64,000 nt of DNA from Linyphia triangularis (lineage: Eukaryota; Arthropoda; Arachnida; Araneae; Linyphiidae), in assembly GCA_963978545.1 (NCBI GenBank), contig OZ021724.1, positions 96,889,792 to 96,953,791 of the forward strand. Direction: 5' to 3'. How positions within the stretch are numbered: position 1 is the first letter of the stretch; every line of letters begins with the position of its first letter. The position numbers were made by a program, and so were the translations under genes. Shown here piece by piece: positions 54,935 to 64,000 of this stretch. Under the pieces are notes generated by a model. The model was not told the origin of the DNA, searched no databases, and saw only the letters and a program-made list of their open reading frames with translations.

Positions 54935-55660
54935 ACTAGGTGCGTGGCCCGTCGTTGCGGAGACCCGTGAATATGTAAATATCGTTTTGCCGCTTCGCGA
55001 ACCAGGATAGGCTCGTTCCGCTTGCTAAAATGCACATTTGCTACACAAAAACAATTTCGCTTTGCCCACTAATAAGGTCTCCCCGTCGTGGAAAAAACAA
55101 AACAAAATCACAGTTAGTATAATAATACAACTCTTCCCCCCCCCCCTTTTTTTTTCTCTCCGAGAAACAATTTTTTAACCTTTTCCATGTGAATGCAAAA
55201 CTTTAAAATAAATTTGACAAGGTTATTGCATTAAAGATACCCCCTCCCCCAGTTGAGAAACAAATATTTTCCCCCTGTTAGTACCCCTCTTTTAAACACA
55301 ATTTTTTTTTAAATCCTCGTTAATACAAATAATACCCCTCCAAGAATTTTTTTTCAACTTTTCCTCCGTTAATACAGAAAAAAAAAAAAAACCCTTTTGC
55401 AAGGTATTTGTATTAGAAGGCAAGATTGTAGGGCTGACCTCTGACGGGTGTTTTTGGAAACCGATGTCGATGTTGGCTGTTTTCATGCTTATAAAAACTT
55501 AAAAAATTTCTAAAACATAATTTTTTTTTTTAAGATTCTTGCTGTGAGAAGCAAAATTAGAGGTCAAATACTGTTTTTGTTTTAAAATATCAGTGTTCTC
55601 CAAATACTGGAAGTTACTTTCTGTAGAGTCATACACAATCAGACTTTTAGTCTCATTAGT
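54935..55660. repeat. Shorter relative of the 21942-23150 repeat
   Basis: CAACTAGGTGCGTGGCCCGT head, TTGCCGCTTCGCGAACCAGG and 'GGCTCGTTCCGCTTGC' units, then homopurine and homopyrimidine runs and a GGAAGTTACTTTCTGTAGAG segment. The order parallels 21942-23150, but the tandem units are fewer and more diverged. Confidence 0.4.
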
Positions 55661-55669
55661 ACAGAAAAT

Positions 55670-56115
55670 TGCACAATTTGTTATTTGTTTGAAAACAGAA
55701 GTAAGAAAAAAAAAATGGGAAAGTTGTGATAGTTTGCAGCAGATGTCATCACTATAAAAAAGGTAAATCCTAATTTAAGTACATTGAGGAAATCTAAAGC
55801 TAATCTAAGCAAATATAAATGTTAATAAGGTTAGAACTAATCTAAATATTAAATATTAATTACTTATTCGATAGTATTAGTTGTACAGATATCAATTTAG
55901 CTCTCTCATGTTTATAAACCTTCAGTTCCATTTGGAACTAAACAATAAAACAAGGAAATCGCCATGCGACCAGCAAGCCGCTGGAAAAATGTCTTGGATT
56001 CAATGGAATTAATTTGTTTGTTGTTTAACATTAAACTCTTTTATAAATAGCTACTATCTAAATATAATCAATACATTTTTCGCAAGGGTAGTGGTAGCAG
56101 TGGTTTAAGTGTTGG
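55670..56115. other. No gene seen
   Basis: No structure identified. Confidence 0.3.
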
Positions 56116-56129
56116 TGGGCTGGTTTACC

Positions 56130-56464
56130 CATCGATATAGATAAACAACTGGATAGACTGCTTCATTGTCAATGCAAAGAGAAAAACGCGCCGGGGATTG
56201 CGAAGCTGGTGGGAAGATTAACCAATCACAGTTCACTTTAATAGTTGGATGGAAATGCAAAAAACCTTTTAAAATGCTAGAGTATATATTTTTTTGCGCA
56301 TTATTACTAATTAAGGTCTACTAATGACATTTCTGCTGTATACAACCCAAAATTTTATTTTCAATCCTCGGCAATCCGTATTTTTTATCCCACCAACGGC
56401 ATCTGGCAACGGCTTCATTTTCTCAGTGTTAAGCAGTCTATCCAGTTGTTTATTTATATCGATG
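56130..56464. mobile_element. 335-bp MITE, sister of 24537-24875
   Basis: CATCGATATAGATAAACAAC ... TTTATATCGATG, with a perfect 8-bp duplication GGTTTACC (56122-56129 and 56465-56472). It is about 95 percent identical to the copy at 24537 by eye, so the family was active relatively recently. Confidence 0.92.
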
Positions 56465-56479
56465 GGTTTACCATGCAGA

Positions 56480-56980
56480 CGACCCGAGTTTGATTACGTT
56501 TGGTGCAGGAAAATAAACTGTATAAAAAGTTACCAACTTTTAAGATTACGTGGAGAGAAAAAAATTGACCTAAAAAAACAATTTTTTTATTTTAAATCCC
56601 TTATATTTATGAGAAACAGTTATGAGCAATTGCACCTTAAGGGATTTTGAGTTGAGATCAATTTTTCATTGTCCTTGGCCAGGCGTGTAGCTAGAGGGAG
56701 GGATAAACGTTAAAATAAAAGGATTCCTTTTATAAAAAAATAGTAAATTCATTAAAAAAGGTTTAGTTTCTAAACTTATGTAGAAAAAACACCTGTCGTC
56801 ATGATTACTTAATGAATGAATGCGGCAGTGATGACGAAAAGGATTGCTATGATTTGTTGATCTATAATTTCATATACCCCCCCCCCCCCCTTCCTAAAAA
56901 TTTTCTGTCTATGACCCTGTGTTTGACTACAACAAAGAAAATCGTCGATTCCTGGTAAAGCACAATCTGTTTTTAAATCC
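56480..56980. other. No gene seen
   Basis: A C run at 56877-56890 is the only notable structure. Confidence 0.3.
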
Positions 56981-56987
56981 TTTATAT

Positions 56988-57612
56988 TGTTACCAATTTC
57001 TGTATATTTGTAAATATTTCGTAGTATTAGTAATGTAAAGGAAAATTTATGTACATTTCGCATAAGGCAGTGCAAGGGTTTGTCTTCGCTTTCCTGCAAT
57101 GAGTCTCTTAATGCTGAGTTTTACAGAGATCATGCTGGGAAACGAGTTTTACAAAGGGCAGGCTATTTAACATTATGGTTAATGGCAATCTCGCCAAGTT
57201 GGCGACGGTTTTGGCGACATTTTCGGTCCCCATGTACATGTATAGGGCTTTTCGACCACGATCTGGGAAGTTCTCCAAATTTCTATCTCTAGAAGTTTCG
57301 CGAAGATTGGCTTTCCTATATAAGGACGGCCGTGAGTTGACTGGAGTTACTGAGTTAGTTGTCTCTCAGTGAGCATTCAGAGTAGTTCTAAAAGCGAACT
57401 GTATTGCATTGTCTTTTGCGGCGATTTTAGCAGTTGTGTATAAAGTTTTTAACTGCTGTTGTGCTCTATTGTCGTGTAAAGAGTTGTATTGAGTCGATTA
57501 GAACGAGAATATCTGGAGTTGTAAGAGAATCTGCGAATAATTATATCGGAATAAATTTCTGCAAGTTTAGTTCTGCTTTGGCTTCAAATCTTTCGAACCC
57601 ATCCACGCAACA
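56988..57612 (+). mobile_element. Solo LTR, family L, copy L7
   Basis: TGTTACCAATTTCTG ... CATCCACGCAACA, flanked by ATAT (56984-56987 and 57613-57616). GAAGTTTCGCGAAGATTG (57292-57309) precedes TATATAAG (57317-57324). It is the shortest complete copy (625 bp) because the GTCGCCAA block and the R-region tandem tract are reduced. Confidence 0.9.
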
Positions 57613-57639
57613 ATATTAACTTCGATGGTGTGTGTATTT

Positions 57640-58060
57640 ATGAAGGGCAAATATTCGAAGGGCTAATTAACACAATTGCCGTCATCCAATCGAGCTGAAA
57701 ATTGGCAGATAGTCTCGTTATCGATGAAAATGCCTTGTATCAAATTTTGGGGGCCGTTACTGTAAGGCCGCCTGTACACACGCTACTATAATACCGCTTC
57801 GGAGGACTAATTAACCCAGCTGTCATCATTCAATCGAGCTGAAAGTTGGCAGATAGACTCGTTGTAGATGAGAATTCCATCTATCTAGTTTTTGATGTGT
57901 CACTAAAAGACCGTTTTTACACACTACTATATTACCGTATGTGAGGACTAATTAATCCACTTGCCGTCATCCGAACGAGATAAAAATTGTGAGATAGACT
58001 CGTTGTGGATGACAATGTATGCAAATAAGTTTTGGTGGTCAAAAAAGTTAGGCAATGGTT
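57640..58060 (+). repeat. ~145-bp tandem repeat, three units
   Basis: Units begin near 57655, 57801 and 57948 with GGACTAATTAACCC-like sequence, then 'CCGTCATCCAATCGAGCTGA', 'GGCAGATAGACTCGTTG' and a TTTTTACACACGCTACTAT end. Related to 61905-62530. Confidence 0.75.
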
Positions 58061-58064
58061 TGGA

Positions 58065-59250
58065 ATTGATGTGTTTTTCGTAGTGGGAAAATACTATGAA
58101 AACTCGATCTGAGCTAAATGTTTCAATTGCAGATAAGAAAAAGGAAATGCATATAAAGGATTTATATTAAAAACTTTGTTCTTATGTGGTATGATTATTT
58201 GTCTCCAAACTTATTAGAATGCAATGTCATCGAAAACTAATATATCTATCAAGTTTCAGTTCGATTGGATGACGACAAGTGAATTATCTCTCCTCAGATT
58301 TGTGAAACCACACAAATTCACGTTAATATAAAAGATTTAAAAACGGTAAGTTTTAAGTATTCAATTGCCTATTGTTCGGGTACGGAAAATTTAGCATTTG
58401 ATCACTCGTATACGACAGAGTTTTTAATGGAAATTTTGACATTTTTAACAATTACTTATTTTAATCTAATTTTTGTTTTTGTGATAAATTTAGATCTCTT
58501 CTTTAAATTAACTATTAAAAAATGGGTGTAAAGAAGTTTGCAACAAAATACAGATGATCTGAAAATGTACATTCTAAACCACATGGTATTGTATATGGAA
58601 TGAAATTCTTAGGCGATAAAAATTAAAATATTTTTTAATTTCTCGAAATATTCTTCTTAAACGTAATTGATATTTCTATAGCAAGCAAAATTCAATAAAA
58701 ATATCTAATGTCCCGATTTTCCAAGTAATAAGCTTATCACTCTCATCTACTTGGTATTTGTAATTATAGAATTTAATCAAGAAGCTAGTAATTAAATAAG
58801 GAAAACGGAACAGAAATAATTTGCTTTTTAAAAACTATAAAAGGGCACTTGGCGCCTCTTCACCAGGTCACGAACTCCCCAGTGGCGCCAACACTGGTTT
58901 AATTTCAGCTTCGGTTTTTTAAAACGTTTGAATATAAAATCAAAAAGAGACTTTTTAAGAAATCAAAGTTAGACGTCGAACTGAGAACCAAGATTCTGAT
59001 GGTAATTTTAAAGATGGCTTTCTTATTCAGAAGCCACTCGATTAATAGGCGCCATAAACAAATAATAAACGGCGCCATAATATGAATTGGAATCCTCTTT
59101 AAAAAAGACTTGCGTGTAGTGGAGCCGAGAATAATTCGCCTTTCCTGTTATTATCGTCCCTGCGTACGTAAATTAGTAGCTGTCGAAACAAAAAATCGGA
59201 TTTTTCTTTTTAATGATGTTCTTTCTGTTTTGTTTTGATACCGTGTTCTA
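58065..59250. other. No gene supported
   Basis: 58065-58180 shares a 3' flank with the 62600 region ('AAACTCGATCTGAGCTAAAT', AAAGGATTTATATTAAA). GGCGCC occurs four times at 58852-59077, possibly part of an eroded element. Confidence 0.3.
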
Positions 59251-59271
59251 AAGATTCGGCACGAAGCTTGT

Positions 59272-59468
59272 TTGACGTCAAAATTTTTCGCGCGCGTACT
59301 ACCTTTTCTTCCACATCAATAATCCTGTCTGTCAATGACGTCACAGACAAGCTCGTATATAGCCTCGACCTCTGCTGTGCAGCTGGTCTTTTCAGTTTAT
59401 TTTCATTCAATCGTTTGCTGGATTCGCGAAAGGAAGTATTTGCAGTGACTTCGACTTGATGCGTAAGT
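59272..59468 (+). promoter_or_regulatory. Candidate promoter with two CREs, TATA, initiator and first exon
   Basis: TGACGTCA occurs at 59272 and 59336, followed by TATATAG (59356-59362) and an arthropod-type initiator TCAGTT (59392-59397). A GC-richer leader leads to ATG (59459-59461) and directly into a donor CGTAAGT (GT at 59463). This looks like a first exon of about 70 nt whose start codon abuts the splice site. The TATA-initiator distance (about 36) is slightly long. No downstream exon was identified. A 124-codon minus-strand ORF overlaps and is the competing reading. Confidence 0.4.
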
Positions 59469-59469
59469 T

Positions 59470-60560
59470 TGGTGTATTTTATTAATTTGATAACTTGGCG
59501 AGTTGTATATCCTCTAAATATGACAAAGTGATTTGTAGGACAAACATTTAATATTGTGGAGTTGAATCTGTTTTTAGCTGTCACTCTTGAAACGTGGGTG
59601 TTTGTTTTGACATTGTAACACGTGACTTTTACGGGGTTTTTAACACGAGGTAAAAGTTCGAAGAACTCTATTGAGGTTTTTATCCGTAGCTCTTATAAAG
59701 TTTCTTGGGGTATTACTGCATAATTACCACTTTAAATTGTTTTAACTGAAGTATCTATTTTTAGCCTCTTCCCAAAAAAACCACGTTAATAGTTGATATT
59801 GGAAAAATTTCCGGAATTTTTTCGTAAGGAATAAGTAATAGCCTTTGATCTATTTTTATTATCACTATGTCAAGTAATTACTTCGCCCTAAAAGTTTTAA
59901 GTTTATATTTGTGAATTCGAGCACTTTTTTTTTTTTTTTACTTTCCCCCATAAAGCCCGCGAGGTCTGGCCCTCAAAATTTCGGGGGCCCTCAAAATGCC
60001 TGAAAAATTCTGAATTTTTGTGTAACTCTCATTATTCTGTTCAAGACTCTTGATCAATGCAATAAAATATCATAATATATGTTTTAACAATTTATTTGTT
60101 TTTCAATATAATGATATTCGTTTAATTAAGACGGTGATAAAAGTTTAAAAATAATATAAATTAAATTATTCCAACAATTGTCGATAAGGGTCCCTTCTAC
60201 TTACATGTTGTGCCTATAATGATCAGTTTCCTAAATCGGGCCCTGCGCGTTGTGGTATTACTGATATATTTTTATGAAAATCTAATTTATTTCATAATGT
60301 ATGTAAGTAAAATTGAATTTTGCTTAAATATCAATATTCTGTTCAGTGCACTTGATCAATGCCATACAATATTATTAGTTATTAAAAATATGAATTTTTT
60401 GACATTAATTTAATCAAGACTGTAATCGAAATTGTCGTTTACATAATAATAATCAATGCTATGTTGTACCTATAGTGATCACTTTTCTAAATCGGGCCCT
60501 GTGTGTTATCTCATGCAACAAATTCCAAGATGCTTAAAATTTGAATCTTTGCTTTTACCT
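59470..60560. other. No gene seen; duplicated repeat segment
   Basis: 60030-60245 and 60335-60505 are diverged copies of one segment ('ATTCTGTTCA...CTTGATCAATGC', CCTAAATCGGGCCCTG). A GGCCCTCAAAATTTCGGGGG patch at 59970 may be an hAT-type terminus; it could not be paired. Confidence 0.35.
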
Positions 60561-60577
60561 GTTAAAATTTGTACAAG

Positions 60578-60721
60578 GACCGCGTGGTTGCGGGTTCGAG
60601 TCCCGTGTAAGGCATGGGTGTTTGTAAATGTATGTTGGCTTGTCAAATGACGAATGCTTCGGCGTATTATAGCCCTCGTGTTGCTGACGGCGCCAGATAA
60701 TCTGAAAACAACCAAGCAACC
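60578..60721 (+). mobile_element. tRNA-derived SINE, family 1, 5'-truncated
   Basis: It starts at GACCGCGTGGTTGCGGGTTC, so the A-box half of the head is missing, while the rest of the body and the AACCAAGCAACC tail are complete. A perfect 14-bp duplication AAAATTTGTACAAG flanks it (60564-60577 and 60722-60735). Truncation with perfect flanks is what incomplete target-primed reverse transcription produces. Confidence 0.92.
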
Positions 60722-60735
60722 AAAATTTGTACAAG

Positions 60736-61830
60736 AAATTTCTAAATCACTCTAGGGCATATTCTAAGTATAAAATGTTAAAAAAAAAAGAAAAAAGGGC
60801 ATGTTGTAAAATATGTCTATTAATTGATATTTTAATTAGCAATGTTAATGTAATGTTGTAGTTTTCATTTTTTTAAAACACTGCAGTAAAATTATTACAG
60901 ATCTATAGAATTTTTTATTATTGAATAAACATTTATATTACAATTAATTATTATGAGTATTCCATATTTTAATGGCAATTCTTATGTAATGTAGTTTAAG
61001 GAATTTTTTAGAAAGAAGTGGGAAAAAATTTTAGAATTTAAAAAAGCCCTAGTATTGTAAAATATCTGAAATTTTAAAAAAAAAAATGAAAGAATTTAGT
61101 TTTTTTAAGTGAGAAATATTGTTTTTTCATATAAATTCATATAAGGGCATCTATTTTTTATTTTAAAATAAAATAATAGTTATTTATGCGACTAGGAATA
61201 CTTTATCAAACAATGTAAAACCAAGTTTGAATAAGTATTTTTCCACGTGTTGCATACAATATTTTTTTATAATCACGTGCAAAAAAAATACTCTTAATGC
61301 ATATATTTATTAAAGTTGGCAACTTCAGTCAATGAATTTCTTCTTAAAAAATTTCATTTCAATGCCAAGACTATATATAATATTTAAGCAAGAGACGAGG
61401 CTTGCGAGAAAGTATTTTTTCATACTTCTCGCGAAAAAGTACTACTTTCCCTACGTTTTTTGATTCAAAATGATTAAAAAAAAGTTTAAACCTATATTTA
61501 TTGCTTGTTGGTATATTCGGTGCTGCTATCTACGAAAGCCAGTATTCCACAAGAGAGAAAAAAAAATAATCGCTGGGTGGAAAACAGGGAAATGCCCAAA
61601 AAGAAAATGACCTTGAACCTTGTGACCTTGATACTTTTAAATCACAGCGTGTGAAAATTGCTGGGTCCCATGTCAGACCCCTCACCCCATCCCCTTTCTA
61701 TTCCCGCCACTTTTTCATTTTGGTCTGGTGAATTGCTTTTGCTTGCCAGGGGGATAATATTTGGAGCCGCAATTTTTAAAGCTCTCTTGGGTATCCGTGT
61801 TAGAAATTCATCATTTGCGATGGCACCTGA
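60736..61830. other. No gene seen
   Basis: AT-rich. At 61400-61445 an imperfect inverted pair (CTTGCGAGAAAGTATTTTTT, CATACTTCTCGCGAAAAAGT) is visible. Confidence 0.3.
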
Positions 61831-61834
61831 GGGT

Positions 61835-61852
61835 GGGGGGGGGGGGGGGGGG
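61835..61852. repeat. 18-base G run
   Basis: A homopolymer of 18 G in otherwise AT-rich sequence; capable of G-quadruplex formation, length likely to be polymorphic. Confidence 0.9.
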
Positions 61853-61904
61853 CAAGGCAGTTAATTATATCCTTTATATTAACTGTTTTTGTTTGTGGCG
61901 GGAA

Positions 61905-62530
61905 AATCTGCGGAGGGCTAATTAATCCACTTGCAGCCATCCAATCGGATTGGAACTTGGCAGATAGATTCTATGACAATGCAATCTATAAAGTTTTGGG
62001 CGCTGTCACTGACATTAAAACAGTCGCTTTTACACACGCTTCTATTATCGTTACGGAATACGAATAAACCACCTTGTAGGAATACAGTCTGGTTGAAATT
62101 TGAATGATGCATTCGTTGAAGATAGAGATTGCATTTATCAAGTTTTAAGGGTTGTCACTAAAAGCCGCTTTTACACGTGCTCCTGTTAGCGCTAGGTATT
62201 ACTAATAAATCTATTTCCCGTCATCAATGAAATTGAAACTTCGATGGTACATTCTTTGTTGTTGATAATGTTTTCAAGTTTTAGGACTGTCACACAAATG
62301 ACGCTTCTACACACGTTTCTATTGCCTTACGTCAGACTTAATAGCTGTTACTCCCATTCTATTATCCAGATACTTTTTAATTCAAATATATTCAATCTGG
62401 CGAGATTTAATGAATGAAACCCCCTTCCCCTATTATGGTTATCGAGGTAAAATCTTCGGAGGGCTAATTAACCCACTTTCCCGTCATTCAATCGAGCTGA
62501 ATCTTGGAAAATAGACTCGTCGTGGATGAC
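61905..62530 (+). repeat. ~140-bp tandem repeat, four to five diverged units
   Basis: Units begin near 61917, 62061, 62200 and 62460, with GGGCTAATTAATCCACTTGC-like starts, 'GGCAGATAGATTC' and 'GCTTTTACACACGCTTCTAT' ends. Same family as 57640-58060 but more diverged, and followed by the same 3' flank. Confidence 0.65.
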
Positions 62531-62829
62531 AATGTTTTTAATCAAGTTTTGGGAGAAGAAAAGAAGTTGATAAAGAATTTGGGATGGATCTTTAGTGCTC
62601 AGTGGTCAAACACAATGAAAACCCGATCGGAGCTCAATAAATTACAATTACTCATAAAAATTGGCAATGCAAATAAAGGATTTATATTAAATTTTGTTTT
62701 TATTGGTTATGTTATTTCCATATTTTTAATTTTTAAAATACAGGGGGTGCAAGTGCATTCCTGCTGCCAAAGCAAAATTCGGGAATTTCTATTTTTATAA
62801 ATTGGTTGGCAGAGTAAAATACGGTTGGT

Positions 62830-63260
62830 TAAGAGAATTCCCAGTGAGGATAATTTTCTATTACTCGCTATGTTACAATCTTCTAGCACAGTGCATTTAG
62901 AAACTACTTTCTATAAAACCTTGTCATTTGGTGAGTAGGTACGAAAAAGATCACCTAATGAAATGACATCAGTTGTTTTCCTTTAATGTCTATCTATTAT
63001 AAAATGAAAATTAAAATAGCAAATGACTAAACCAGGTGGAGCCCCTGTATATGCATTGACGTAAGGATTTCAAACATAAAATAAAATATGAGACGCTGTT
63101 TTAGAGTTTTTAATTTGTCATTTCATTAGGAGGTCATTTTCGTACCTACTCACCAAATTTCACGCTTTTATACAAAGTAGTTTCTAAATGCACTGGGCTA
63201 GAAGATTGTATCATAGCGTGTCTAGGGAATGATCCTTTATTAGGACTACTTCTTAAAGCA
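62830..63260. mobile_element. Snap-back element with ~100-bp arms
   Basis: The left arm (TACAATCTTCTAGCACAGTG, TTTGGTGAGTAGGTACGAAA, ACCTAATGAAATGACA) is complementary to 63116-63215 (TGTCATTTCATTAGGAGGTC, TTTTCGTACCTACTCACCAA, CACTGGGCTAGAAGATTGTA). The loop is about 145 bp. Related single-arm sequence occurs at 21060-21430. No target duplication was resolved. Confidence 0.7.
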
Positions 63261-63269
63261 CGTGCGAAA

Positions 63270-63855
63270 AAACGACTTTTGAGACAATAATGAGAATCTT
63301 GATGTAACTTAGTATTAAAAATCCTACATCTTTCAAGCACAAGCGTGCATTACTTTCTAATTTAAATTCATTTGTATTTTTGAATGTACATTTGTGTTAT
63401 TGTAAGTACTTTGATACAGTAAAAGCGATTCAATTAAAAAAATTTTTCCACTTTTGATCCTACTATTTTAAAATATACATTTAATTTTTTTTTTTTATAG
63501 ATTTTGATTAATGAAGAAAGTTAATTAGTTAGCTTGTTAGGCGTGCTTTTGTTTTGGTCTTGAGTTTTGTTAAAATTTCAGCTCACTTTCTGACGGGAAT
63601 TTTCGAATGCAGTTAAAATGTTTTAATCTTAATTGTACTTATATTAATAATTGATTGAAGCTCATTTTTACAAGTTCAGGGCTTTATTTTTTTTAGTTTC
63701 ACTAATGTAAATATTGCCACATTTAAAATATATAAAATCTAAGGACTAAAGCAGTTTTTGGCTTGTAGCTCTGAGGCAAGAAATTCATCTTGCAAGCATG
63801 CGAAATCTTTCGGAATTAAGTCCCAGTTGTGTTCTGTAATATATTATTAAGCAGA
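63270..63855. other. No gene supported
   Basis: AT-rich; TTTTTTTTTATAG at 63488-63500 could act as a splice acceptor, but no supported exon follows. Confidence 0.25.
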
Positions 63856-63859
63856 CGCA

Positions 63860-64000
63860 ATGGCGATTGTCTGGCTGCCTGGTAGGAGTTTATCAGGTTT
63901 TCCTCCATTTAAGACGACAGTTTCCCTTTTGAAAGTCCTTCCAGAAATCTATCCCCTGAATCGCATTGTGTTGATGTTTCGACGCAGTACAGCTTACAGT
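63860..64000 (+). CDS. Open frame running off the right edge
   Basis: ATG at 63860 (AGACGCAATGGCG) opens 47 codons without a stop to the window end: MAIVWLPGRSLSGFPPF, then LLKVLPEIYPLNRIVLMFRR. Composition is higher in GC than the surroundings. The family is not recognised. A run of this length has perhaps a few percent chance in such sequence, so it is only a candidate 5' exon. Confidence 0.25.
   Translation, partial: MAIVWLPGRSLSGFPPFKTTVSLLKVLPEIYPLNRIVLMFRRSTAYS

Noticed and set aside
59210..59584. 124-codon minus-strand ORF
   Set aside because: Overlaps a better-supported CRE/TATA/initiator/donor layout on the plus strand; no recognisable domain. Kept only as the competing reading.

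Overview
The window is AT-rich, gene-poor eukaryotic nuclear DNA. There are no operons and few long ORFs. It holds a C2H2 zinc-finger gene, a Pol III tRNA gene, spliced-exon signals, tRNA-derived SINEs, LTR retrotransposons and many short inverted-repeat DNA transposons. This looks like an arthropod genome, perhaps an arachnid; the taxonomic guess is inference from the style of the repeats, not proven.

Host genes are sparse. A terminal coding exon with stop codon and poly(A) signal lies at 1262-1363 (+). An intronless gene for a 790-residue, 19-finger C2H2 protein lies at 3359-5731 (+), behind a CRE-TATA promoter. A tRNA-Gly(UCC) gene lies at 19366-19437 (+). Weaker candidates are a signal-peptide first exon at 16649 (+), two promoter/first-exon signatures near 45023 and 59272 (+), and an open frame running off the right edge from 63860 (+).

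Mobile DNA fills most of the rest. (1) Seven solo LTRs of one family (called L here) occur at 15909, 20770 (truncated), 32550, 41106, 45918, 48057 and 56988. Six are complete and flanked by 4-bp ATAT or ATAG duplications. All six carry a heat-shock-element-like GAAnnTTCnnGAA array just upstream of the TATA box. (2) A young Ty3/Gypsy element (48996-52476) has 458-bp LTRs with two differences. It has a tRNA-Leu primer site and one intact 826-codon ORF that fuses Gag-protease to the integrase tail; reverse transcriptase, RNase H and the integrase core are missing. (3) Two tRNA-derived SINE families have 10-14 bp target duplications. (4) Many DNA transposons have exact or near-exact 8-bp duplications (hAT-like), TTAA flanks (piggyBac-like) or TA flanks (pogo-like). 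(5) Seven copies of a ~700-bp dispersed element (called R) are present; its A/T tracts have grown into (AT)n arrays. (6) A decayed Tc1 transposase is interrupted by a MITE.

Nesting is strong, especially at 47978-53090 (hAT MITE, then solo LTR, then SINE, plus the Gypsy derivative) and 33557-35892 (hAT element with two inverted copies of a TATCGATA-rich MITE). The most interesting signal is heat-shock-element architecture in two unrelated LTR families, one copy of which sits 23 bp upstream of a candidate secreted-protein start codon in the same direction.
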